Shown: one piece after another, positions 23,652 to 30,713 of the stretch | Layout of the letters: each line of letters opens with the position of its first letter | How positions within the stretch are numbered: position 1 is the first letter of the stretch | NCBI GenBank assembly: GCA_012840225.1 | Contig: DULU01000083.1 | Coordinates: 1 to 32,359, forward strand | Length of the DNA stretch: 32,359 nucleotides | Origin: Bacillota bacterium | GTDB taxonomy: Bacteria; Bacillota; Limnochordia; DTU080 | Direction of reading: 5' to 3' | Program-made: the position numbers and the translations under genes | Notes under the pieces: generated by a model | Database searches by the model: none | What the model saw: only the letters and a program-made list of their open reading frames with translations | What the model was told of the DNA's origin: nothing

Positions 23652-24539
23652 TCAGCTATACTTTTCCTGCCTTATCGACCAGGTCTCCCGAAACCTGATG
23701 CTGTCGGCAAAATGGGTGGCATGTTGCCTGTAAGTGGTGGGGGAGATGCCGTAGCGGCTGTAAAAGGCTTTGGCCAGGGTCCGGGCGGAGCCATAGCCCA
23801 CCTGGGCGGCGATGTCGCTATAGGAAAGCTTTGTGGCGGCGATCAGCTCCGCCGCTTTCTTCAGCCGCAGCATAGATAAAAAGCGCATGGGCGACATACC
23901 GTAGACAGCGGTAAATTTGGTGCAAAAATAGTTGGCATTGTAGCCAAGGTGAGAGGCAATGTCTTCTAATGTCAGATCGGCGGCCAGGTTTTGTTTCATA
24001 AAGTCGATGGACGACTTTACCATTTCATTGCCGGCGCCAAGAAGCTTGTCGTCCACTTCGGGCCAGGATTCCAGGGGGTGTGCGGTGCCGTTGGTGTGGC
24101 GCAGGAGCTGGATGATGAACTCATAAAGCCTGATGGTAGCCAGGTCTTTATAATATGGCTTCATCTGCTTGCCTTCCTGAATGACGTCTTTCATCGTGGA
24201 CAGGACGGGGCCGCTCAGCAGTTCAGCCAGGGGCAAGACCTTGATCAGCTGCTCATTAAACACGTTGTTGTGGACGTGGAACTTCACCTCAAGCAATATG
24301 GAATTCTGCAGAGCTTTAAAGCTGTGGTTTTTATCGGGAGGGGCGAGAATGGCTTTTTCATTGGTGACGATGATGCGCTTTTCACCCACCTCCCCCAGTA
24401 TGGAGCCCGATTCCACACCCAGGAACTGCCAATAATCATGAGCATGAGGCCGGACCAGCCATCCCTTCTGGACCGATCTATAGCTCGCCCAGCATAATTC
24501 CACACTCTGCAGATAAGCCAGCATAGCGTTTTCCGTCAC
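23652..24539 (-). CDS. AraC-family transcriptional regulator
   Basis: The product has 295 residues, starting at GTG 24539 with GGGAGTGA about seven bases upstream. The N-terminal cupin-like sensor (VRPHAHDYWQFLGVESGS, then KAILAPPDKNHSF) is followed by two C-terminal helix-turn-helix motifs, LTLEDIASHLGYNANYFCTKF and YSDIAAQVGYGSARTLAKAF, with the family's closing GISPTTYRQH. It is divergent from the binding-protein gene at 24725, with a direct-repeat binding-site candidate in between, and lies upstream of the sialidase-like gene. It likely activates one or both in response to a sugar. Confidence 0.92.
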   Translation of the reverse strand: MTENAMLAYLQSVELCWASYRSVQKGWLVRPHAHDYWQFLGVESGSILGEVGEKRIIVTNEKAILAPPDKNHSFKALQNSILLEVKFHVHNNVFNEQLIKVLPLAELLSGPVLSTMKDVIQEGKQMKPYYKDLATIRLYEFIIQLLRHTNGTAHPLESWPEVDDKLLGAGNEMVKSSIDFMKQNLAADLTLEDIASHLGYNANYFCTKFTAVYGMSPMRFLSMLRLKKAAELIAATKLSYSDIAAQVGYGSARTLAKAFYSRYGISPTTYRQHATHFADSIRFRETWSIRQEKYS

Positions 24540-24600
24540 CTGATTTCACTCCCGGCGTTTCCACACCCTGGGTTCTTCCACGATTTACCAATTAAGCCGG

Positions 24601-24653
24601 GTGACTTAGATCTGAAGACGAGTGACCTATACACTGCGTTTCAATTATATACT
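24601..24653 (+). promoter_or_regulatory. AraC-type direct repeats and promoter for the second binding protein
   Basis: GTGACTTA (24601-24608) and GTGACCTA (24622-24629) are spaced exactly 21 bp, two helical turns, the usual arrangement for an AraC-family dimer. A -10-like TATACT lies at 24648-24653, about 20 bases past the second half-site, which would overlap a weak -35. This favours activation of the gene at 24725 by the adjacent AraC protein. Confidence 0.5.
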
Positions 24654-24724
24654 ATACATATCACAGGTTGGGAAAGCGATCATTTCCAAATTAAATCTAA
24701 TTGGAGAGGAGAGGAGCGAGGTTG

Positions 24725-26029
24725 GTGAGGACAAGATGGTTTGTTTCGGCTGTTCTCTGTATGGGTGTGTCCCTGGGTTTGGCCATAGGTGTGGTCATAG
24801 GTGTGTTCATGTCGTTCATGGTGACGGCGGTGCCGGCAATTGCTGCCGAAAAAGTGAAACTTGTCGTGGCGGAGTGGGGCTCCCAAGTTTATTGGGATTT
24901 GCATGAGCAGGGTATTGCGGAATTTGAAAAGCTCCATCCGGATATCGATATCGAACTGTGGCGCACGCCGGGCAATGATGCCAAATATTGGGAGCAGATT
25001 ATGGTCAGGGCGGCGGCGGGCATGATGCCCGACGTGTTCAGGGTGTGGTCGACGCAGCAGACGGAAGTGTTCCGCTACGGCTATGCCATGGACCTCACCC
25101 CGCTGGTTCAGAAGGATAGCGAGTTTTTCAAGCAGTTCGTCATCCCGCCGATCGCGCTGGATGGTAAACACTATGCCATCGCCGACATGTTGATCGTGAA
25201 CTATCTCCACTTCAATGAAGACTTGATGAAGACGTTGGGCTTGGCGTCGCCCGATGACCTGTATGCCCAGGGTAGCTGGGATTACCAGGCGCTGGAGAAT
25301 ATAGCTGGCAAGGCGACGAAGCGCAAAGCCGACGGCACTCCGGAAGTGGTCGGCTTTGCCATGGTGGTTCCGGATCATTATTATGTAGGTCCCTGGGTGC
25401 AATCTTTCGGTGGCGCCTGGTTTGACGATAATTACAGCAAGGTGTTGTTCAATCAGCCGGCAGCACTTGAGGGGCTCCGCTGGGTGCAGCAACAGTTTGT
25501 GGAAGGGCGCTTTTTCCCCATGTCGCAATACAGGCCGCTGGTACTGGCCGGGCAATTCGGCTTTAACTTCAACTGGTCGCTGCCCCCAGCTCCGGGTGGT
25601 CAATACGGCAACACCAATGTCGGCTATGTGCCCTGGCCGCGGGGTCCGCAGCAGGATGTCTCCACCTATCGCACCGAGCCCTGGGCAATTGCCGCCACCA
25701 CCAAGCACCCCGGGGAAGCATTTGAGTTTGTCAAATACATGGCGAGCGACGGCATCCGTTTCATGATCGCCGCTCAGGGCAAGATTCCCAACTATCGTCC
25801 CAACATGGGCATCCTGCACGACTATGCCGCCCAGTTCAAATATGGCTTGAGACCGTTGCAGGAGCAGATCGGCAAAATAGTACCTCAACCGATGGCGCCG
25901 CAGCATTCCAGGGTGACCGCTATATTATATCCGGCCTTCCAAGACATAACGGAAGGCAAAGTGGCGGTTAATGTAGCCATGGAAGAAGCGGCGCGCCTGA
26001 TCAACGATCTATTTAAGTGGAGCAACTGA
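24725..26029 (+). CDS. Extracellular solute-binding protein, sugar ABC type
   Basis: The product has 434 residues from GTG 24725 (MRTRWFVSAVLC), with GAGGAG at 24711-24716 spaced eight bases; the TTG at 24701 is in frame but precedes the ribosome site. A long hydrophobic signal ends AVPAIAA before EKVKLVV. The mature part carries binding-protein landmarks VAEWGSQVYWD, FEKLHPDIDIELWRTP, MPDVFRVWST and the C-terminal WAIAATTKHPGEAFEFVKYM. The signal-peptide core is lengthened by a 12-bp repeat encoding IGVV-IGVF. No transporter permease is encoded nearby. Confidence 0.88.
   Translation: MRTRWFVSAVLCMGVSLGLAIGVVIGVFMSFMVTAVPAIAAEKVKLVVAEWGSQVYWDLHEQGIAEFEKLHPDIDIELWRTPGNDAKYWEQIMVRAAAGMMPDVFRVWSTQQTEVFRYGYAMDLTPLVQKDSEFFKQFVIPPIALDGKHYAIADMLIVNYLHFNEDLMKTLGLASPDDLYAQGSWDYQALENIAGKATKRKADGTPEVVGFAMVVPDHYYVGPWVQSFGGAWFDDNYSKVLFNQPAALEGLRWVQQQFVEGRFFPMSQYRPLVLAGQFGFNFNWSLPPAPGGQYGNTNVGYVPWPRGPQQDVSTYRTEPWAIAATTKHPGEAFEFVKYMASDGIRFMIAAQGKIPNYRPNMGILHDYAAQFKYGLRPLQEQIGKIVPQPMAPQHSRVTAILYPAFQDITEGKVAVNVAMEEAARLINDLFKWSN
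24790..24813 (+). repeat. 12-bp tandem repeat in the signal-peptide core
   Basis: ATAGGTGTGGTC and ATAGGTGTGTTC follow each other in frame and encode IGVV and IGVF in the hydrophobic core of the binding protein's signal sequence. Confidence 0.65.
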
Positions 26030-26081
26030 GGCGAGTGAGGCAGCAGGGAGGCCGCTGCGGGGCGAAAACGGGGCAACAGCG

Positions 26082-26101
26082 GGGCATCTTAGGGCATCTT
26101 A
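26082..26101. repeat. 10-bp tandem duplication
   Basis: GGGCATCTTA occurs twice head to tail in the 105-bp gap between the binding-protein gene and the LamG/GH gene. No promoter or terminator was seen in that gap. Confidence 0.8.
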
Positions 26102-26134
26102 GGAAAAGATGGGAGCGAAGAGGGGTGTTCTCTC

Positions 26135-28153
26135 ATGTTGCGGTGGGAAATACCGGCCTATAAAACAACCTTGACTACCATCTATATGGCGCTGGCTTTG
26201 GTTATGTCGGTTATGGGGAGTGTAGCTGCGGAGGCTGCCGGGCCGGCACCAAATCCGATCACCCCGGATCTCCTCTTTATGGCCCGTTTCGATGAAAGCT
26301 TCTCCGCCGACTACGCCAAAGGAGATCCCGAACCGGTGGTAAATGGAGCCGTGCTGGTAGGTGACGGCAAGCTGGGTGGAGCCGTGCGCCTGGACAAGGG
26401 CGCCTATCTCTCCTATTCTCCGAGCGGCAACATCAATATGGCCGGCGGTACGCTGATGTTTTGGCTGAAGCCTGACTGGAACCCGGTGGCCTCCGAATCG
26501 CACACCTTGATTTCCATGGGTCTGGGCGGCGAGGGGCGCCTGCCGGCCTATTTTGTCATCAGCCAAGGGTGGTGGGAGACTACCGGAGGGGCCGGCCGGT
26601 TTTATTTCGTCCTGGATAATCAAAACAGGATCCATACCAGCACCAAGGCGCTGCTGGATATGGGCGGGCGGATCAGAGAATGGCATCACGTGGCGGTCAC
26701 TTGGTCGGAGGGCATAGGTGTCTCCCCCAGTTTCGTCAACATATATATCGACGGGGAGGTTGCCGCCCGGACCAGCATTCCCTGGACGCCGACCTGGGAA
26801 CCGGTGCGACGACCGACCACCAATCTGATCATCGGCTCGGATATGGCCTCCCCACTAGCCAACGGGCGCTGGTGCGACGGGTTGATAGATGAACTTTATA
26901 TATACAACCGCCCGCTTTCGGCCGGAGAAATCGCTGCCATATATAAAGAACAGGAAGCCGACTGGCAAGCAGCTCAGGAGGCGAAGTGGGCTTGGCTGAC
27001 CAGCGTGCTGGAGACTCAGGTGCCATCCGCCAAACGTGATGACGAAGGGCGGTTGCTGGAGAATCGCGCCCTTTTCGACGAAGGATATTCCTGGACGGAT
27101 CCGGCGCAGATACCAGCCCTGGTGGAGAAGGTGAAAAGAGCAGGCTTTAATGTCTATGTGCCCTGTGTCTGGCACGGCCGGGGAGCCCGCTGGCCGAGCG
27201 GCAGCTCCGGCTCCTCCACCGCCGGAGCCGGAACCGCCGGAACCGCCGGGACCGCCGCCGGAACCATGGTGGAGCCCACCTTAGCCATGCGCTATCAAGC
27301 GCTGGATGTCGACCCCCTTGCCGAACTGATCAGGCAGATGCATGCCGCCGGCATCGAAGTCCATCCCTGGTTTACGGTGGCGCTCGGAGATGCGGAATTA
27401 TACCCGCAATTTGCCGACGAAGGCACGCCGGCCGGATTTTTCAATGTGCACAATCCGGCATTCAGGGACTTTATCGTCGGGCTGATGCTTGAGGTGGTCG
27501 CCAAATATGACGTCGACGGCCTGAATCTGGACTATGTGCGCACAGGCGGGATCTGCACGGGGCAGTTTTGCCGGGATGACTACCAGGCCAAATTCGGCCG
27601 GGATCTGCTTGGTGATCTAACCGCCGAGGCAGGACAGCTTAAGCCTGCCGCTCACGCCGCCGGCCGGGTCATCCAGTGGCAGGATGATGCCGTGGCCGAT
27701 ATTATCCGGCGCACGTCGGAACAAGCCCGCCGCCTCCGGCCCGGGATTGTGATCAGTGTGGACGGCAGCCCCCGCCCGGCCGAGGAAGGCCCGGCCATTG
27801 ACGGCCGCAACGAGAAGATGTGGGTGGAAGCCGGATGGGTGGATGTCGTTTACATCATGGATTATAACCAGCAGCCGGCGTACGATAAGTGGGACGCAGT
27901 GCGGGCGGAATCAAGCCGGCCGGAAGCTTATGTGTGTTTGCTCGGCAACTATGATCGCACCGAATTCGGCCAGGCAGTTTCCCGCTCCGGCAAGCTGGTG
28001 GCTGATCTGGTGGCTTATGCCCAGCGTAAATGGCCTGGAAACGGTGTCGGTCTCTATCTGTACTCCTTGCTCAATGAGGAGCAGATTGAGGCCTTGCGGT
28101 CAGGACCATTTAAAGAAGAGGCAGTCACTCATTGGGAGCGTGATATAATGTAA
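26135..28153 (+). CDS. Secreted LamG plus GH10-like (GHL10-type) glycoside hydrolase
   Basis: The product has 672 residues. ATG 26135 has AGAGGGGTG upstream. A signal sequence runs to about residue 35 (ALALVMSVMGSVAAEAAG). Residues 45-270 form a LamG/concanavalin-like carbohydrate-binding domain (GGTLMFWLKPDW, WHHVAVTWSEG, GLIDELYIYNRPLSAGEIAAIY). From about 300 follows a GHL10/DUF187-like TIM barrel: ALVEKVKRAGFNVYVPCVW, GIEVHPWFTV, FDVHNPAFRDFI-like text as FFNVHNPAFRDFIVG, then VDGLNLDYVRTG and VDVVYIMDYNQQ. The barrel is interrupted by a Ser/Gly/Ala/Thr repeat (27196-27270) after the first strand. It is probably extracellular and acts on the glycan recognised by the neighbouring binding protein, with which it may be co-transcribed. 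Confidence 0.82.
   Translation: MLRWEIPAYKTTLTTIYMALALVMSVMGSVAAEAAGPAPNPITPDLLFMARFDESFSADYAKGDPEPVVNGAVLVGDGKLGGAVRLDKGAYLSYSPSGNINMAGGTLMFWLKPDWNPVASESHTLISMGLGGEGRLPAYFVISQGWWETTGGAGRFYFVLDNQNRIHTSTKALLDMGGRIREWHHVAVTWSEGIGVSPSFVNIYIDGEVAARTSIPWTPTWEPVRRPTTNLIIGSDMASPLANGRWCDGLIDELYIYNRPLSAGEIAAIYKEQEADWQAAQEAKWAWLTSVLETQVPSAKRDDEGRLLENRALFDEGYSWTDPAQIPALVEKVKRAGFNVYVPCVWHGRGARWPSGSSGSSTAGAGTAGTAGTAAGTMVEPTLAMRYQALDVDPLAELIRQMHAAGIEVHPWFTVALGDAELYPQFADEGTPAGFFNVHNPAFRDFIVGLMLEVVAKYDVDGLNLDYVRTGGICTGQFCRDDYQAKFGRDLLGDLTAEAGQLKPAAHAAGRVIQWQDDAVADIIRRTSEQARRLRPGIVISVDGSPRPAEEGPAIDGRNEKMWVEAGWVDVVYIMDYNQQPAYDKWDAVRAESSRPEAYVCLLGNYDRTEFGQAVSRSGKLVADLVAYAQRKWPGNGVGLYLYSLLNEEQIEALRSGPFKEEAVTHWERDIM
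27196..27270 (+). repeat. In-frame 9-bp repeat inside the GH10-like barrel
   Basis: After Ser/Gly codons, 9-bp units GCCGGAACC, GCCGGAACC, GCCGGGACC and a 12-bp derivative encode AGT repeats. The position follows strand one of the barrel, where related proteins have a short loop. Confidence 0.82.
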
Positions 28154-28156
28154 AGC

Positions 28157-28172
28157 GGCAATTATAATTGCC
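28157..28172. promoter_or_regulatory. Perfect 16-bp palindrome upstream of the oxidoreductase
   Basis: GGCAATTATAATTGCC is fully palindromic with no spacer, four bases past the stop of the GH gene and about 73 bases before ATG 28245. The lack of a loop and of a T-run argues against a terminator, so an operator is the better guess. Confidence 0.45.
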
Positions 28173-28244
28173 TTATACTAATAATCCATACCGTCGGTGA
28201 TGCAGCAATAGTCAAGCAAAAATGAAACAGAAGAGGTGCGACTC

Positions 28245-29258
28245 ATGTCAGATCAAGTAAAAGTGGGGATTATCGGAATCGGTGGTTTGGCCAGAAGTGT
28301 GCATTTACCTGCTCTGAGCCAGATCAAGACGGCGCGCATTGAGGCAGTCTGCGACATCATTGAAGAGCGGGCCCGCAAGGCGGCGGAGCAATACGGCATA
28401 CCCAAAGTGTATACCCTCTATAAAGAGATGATCGCTAAAGAGAAGCTGGATGCCATATTCTGCATTGTCCAGCCTGACCAGCTTTATCGCATCGTTCTCG
28501 ACTGCTTGATGGCCGGTCTGGATGTTTTCATGGAAAAGCCGCCGGGCATCACGGCTTTCCAGGCTGAATCGTTGCAGTTTTTTGCGGAAAAAAACAACAG
28601 GATCCTGCAGGTGGGCTTCAACCGGCGCTACATACCTGTAGTGCAGAAGACGCTGGAGATTATGCGGGAACTGACTCCCATCACTCACGTGGAAGGAACG
28701 TTTCTCAAGCACGGCACGGCCAGCTTTTGCCAGGGTGCGCTGAGCGCCTTTCCGTCGGATACCATACACTGCGTGGATTTGGTGCGCTGGATAGCCGGAG
28801 GCAAGCCTGTTAAGGCGGCTACCGTGACGGGACAGGTGAATGATGTGGTAAAGAACGCCTGGTTCTCGGTGATCAAGTTTGATAATGATTGCCTGGGAAT
28901 CGTCAGGGCCAATTACATGACCGGCGGGCGGACCCATGCCTTCGAAATACATGGACCGCAAGCCAGCGCCTTCATCAACCTGGGCATGGGAGAAAATATG
29001 GTCAAGTCTCACATCATGGTGCATGGCGGCAAGACCTCCTATTCCATATCCTCAACCGGCACCCAGGCGCAGAAATATATCGATCTGGACGGCTTTGAGC
29101 TGGCCGGCAGCACCGAGTTGCACCGCTACTACGGCTTTTACCAGGAAGACGAAGCTTTCCTGGATTGCGTGCTGAACAGGAAGAAACCTCTGGCCGACAT
29201 CTCTGAAGGTGCAGCCTCGATGCGCATGGTCGAAATGTTGCTCGCTGCGGAGATTTAG
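28245..29258 (+). CDS. Gfo/Idh/MocA-family NAD(P)-dependent oxidoreductase
   Basis: The product has 337 residues from ATG 28245 (AGAGGTG six bases upstream). The Rossmann start VKVGIIGIGGLARSVHLPAL, the family motif FMEKPPGI and GFNRRYIP are characteristic, followed by the C-terminal alpha/beta domain (GTASFCQGALSAFPSDTIHCVDLVRWIAGG), whose D-x-x-H-x-x-D/DL helix carries the likely catalytic His. Such enzymes oxidise or reduce sugars, inositols or their derivatives, often giving 3-keto-sugars, which suits the two isomerase-like genes in the window. The stop codon lies inside a 14-bp tandem duplication. A strong terminator follows at 29313. Confidence 0.9.
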   Translation: MSDQVKVGIIGIGGLARSVHLPALSQIKTARIEAVCDIIEERARKAAEQYGIPKVYTLYKEMIAKEKLDAIFCIVQPDQLYRIVLDCLMAGLDVFMEKPPGITAFQAESLQFFAEKNNRILQVGFNRRYIPVVQKTLEIMRELTPITHVEGTFLKHGTASFCQGALSAFPSDTIHCVDLVRWIAGGKPVKAATVTGQVNDVVKNAWFSVIKFDNDCLGIVRANYMTGGRTHAFEIHGPQASAFINLGMGENMVKSHIMVHGGKTSYSISSTGTQAQKYIDLDGFELAGSTELHRYYGFYQEDEAFLDCVLNRKKPLADISEGAASMRMVEMLLAAEI

Positions 29259-29271
29259 CTGCGGAGATTTA
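29244..29271. repeat. 14-bp tandem duplication spanning the oxidoreductase stop codon
   Basis: GCTGCGGAGATTTA occurs at 29244-29257 and again at 29258-29271. The stop TAG of the oxidoreductase (29256-29258) lies at the junction. Confidence 0.85.
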
Positions 29272-29312
29272 GCCAAAGCGGCGGTTTGATCATAAAAGGG
29301 AATATATTAGCT

Positions 29313-29364
29313 GAGAGCGCACCGGCGGCCGGCAGTAGTCAAGCCGGCGGGGCGCTCTCTTTTT
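29313..29364 (+). terminator. Strong intrinsic terminator after the oxidoreductase
   Basis: GAGAGCGC (29313-29320) pairs with GCGCTCTC (29352-29359), inner CCGGC pairs with GCCGG, and TTTTT follows at 29360-29364. It is placed 55 bases past the oxidoreductase stop and directly upstream of the second LacI gene's control region. Confidence 0.92.
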
Positions 29365-29369
29365 GTGTG

Positions 29370-29385
29370 TTGCACAGGTGTGCAA
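29370..29385. promoter_or_regulatory. Candidate operator for the second LacI regulator
   Basis: TTGCACA-GG-TGTGCAA is a perfect 7+7 inverted repeat with a 2-base centre. It lies 110 bases upstream of the LacI start and right after the terminator. Extra half-sites (TTGCAC, TTGCAT) occur further down before the start. Autoregulation is the simplest reading. Confidence 0.5.
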
Positions 29386-29495
29386 TTGAAACCGCTCCGT
29401 CTGTGTAACTGTTGCCGACAGATTGCACGGTCGGGCAGGTATGTGCAGCCGGCTGTCGAACTGTTATACAGATGTTGCATCGGGGTGGTATGTGT

Positions 29496-30629
29496 ATGGC
29501 GGACAAGGTTGTCACGCAGGCGGATATTGCCAGGAAGTTGTCGCTTTCGCGATCTACTGTATCACGAGCTCTGGCCGGCAACGAGCGGATAGCGCCGGAG
29601 ACCAGGGAGAAGGTGATGCGGGAGGCTCGCCGCATGGGTTACAGCATGCCGGCGGTGAAGTTACCGGGGCATGGTGAGGTATTGGCTGATGCTGAAGATA
29701 ACAATGAGGAGAGCCTGGTGACGGAGAAAGGCCGCCAGGCGGCAACAAAGGGCTTACGTAAAGTTATTGGCCTTTTGCGCACTGAGGAGCTGAAGCGTTT
29801 CTTCAGTGAAGCGTTGCTGCAAATGGTCAAATGCGGGCAGTCCGCTAATTTTGAATTTGAAGTTGTGTCCAGTGCGGAAGGAGAAATGCTCAAGGACAGC
29901 GTGGAACGGTGCCTTCAGCAGAACGCTGCCGATGGCCTGATATTGCTCACCCGGGAGGACCTGGGCGAGGAAGATGCCTGGTGGCTGCGGAGTCTGCCGG
30001 TGCCGGTAGTGCTGTTCGGACGCCATATAGAGGCCCTCAGCCATGCTGTAACATTCGACGATTATGGTGCCGGTGTGCTGGCCGCCCGTTATCTCTGCAA
30101 ATTGGGGCATCGGCGCATTGCGTATATTCCCGGACCGCAGATATCCTCTTCCATGCGGGAGAGACTGGCGGGCTTTCGCATTGGACTGGAGAGGCACGGC
30201 TGTTATGATGATGCGCTATTTACCACACCGGTGGAGGGTATTACTGTAAGCGATGTGGTGAGCGGGGTGAGGATGCGGATGCACGAACTGTTGATGATGC
30301 AGCCACCTCCCACCGCTGTCTGGGTGCTGAATGATCTGGCTGCCGGAGCGGCGATTGCCACGGCGCAGATGGCAGGTTTTACGGTTCCCGGCGACATTTC
30401 GGTGATGGGTTTCGATCATGTGCATACCGATTCAGCGGTAAGCATCACTACTTTCAATTTCAACAGCTCGGAAATGGCGCGACAGGCTGTGATCCTCTTG
30501 CAACAATTGCACAGCGGCAAAGTGGACGGTTATGTCAGGATATGTGTGGCACCTACGTTGATCGAAGGTGATTCTACCGGACCGGCTGTAGCTGCCGGCC
30601 AATGTCAAAACGCATTGGGCAGGAAATAA
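29496..30629 (+). CDS. LacI-family transcriptional regulator
   Basis: The product has 377 residues. ATG 29496 has GGGGTGG seven bases upstream; the frame is open from 29412 but those codons precede the control sites. The helix-turn-helix TQADIARKLSLSRSTVSRALAGNERIAPETREKVMREARRMGY is canonical. The effector domain has VIGLLRTEEL, FDDYGAGVLAARYLCKLGHRRIAYI and GDISVMGFDHV. An acidic linker (VLADAEDNNEESLVTEKG) between DNA-binding and effector domains is longer than usual. It likely regulates itself and nearby transport or oxidoreductase genes. It is convergent with the third binding-protein gene. Confidence 0.92.
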   Translation: MADKVVTQADIARKLSLSRSTVSRALAGNERIAPETREKVMREARRMGYSMPAVKLPGHGEVLADAEDNNEESLVTEKGRQAATKGLRKVIGLLRTEELKRFFSEALLQMVKCGQSANFEFEVVSSAEGEMLKDSVERCLQQNAADGLILLTREDLGEEDAWWLRSLPVPVVLFGRHIEALSHAVTFDDYGAGVLAARYLCKLGHRRIAYIPGPQISSSMRERLAGFRIGLERHGCYDDALFTTPVEGITVSDVVSGVRMRMHELLMMQPPPTAVWVLNDLAAGAAIATAQMAGFTVPGDISVMGFDHVHTDSAVSITTFNFNSSEMARQAVILLQQLHSGKVDGYVRICVAPTLIEGDSTGPAVAAGQCQNALGRK

Positions 30630-30648
30630 GCAGGTAACAAGACCGGCA

Positions 30649-30685
30649 GGCCGGCAAGTGTCAAGAATCATAGAGTATGCCGGCC
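30649..30685. terminator. Inverted repeat between convergent genes
   Basis: GGCCGGCA (30649-30656) and TGCCGGCC (30678-30685) form an 8-bp stem around a 21-base loop, midway between the LacI stop and the end of the leftward binding-protein gene. There is no T-run. It may act as a bidirectional terminator. Confidence 0.45.
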
Positions 30686-30713
30686 CGCCCGCCCGTCACG
30701 TGTTCCCCGTGCT

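Noticed and set aside
24680-25906. 408-codon minus-strand frame opposite the second binding protein
   Set aside because: It is antisense to an unambiguous solute-binding protein, with no independent support.
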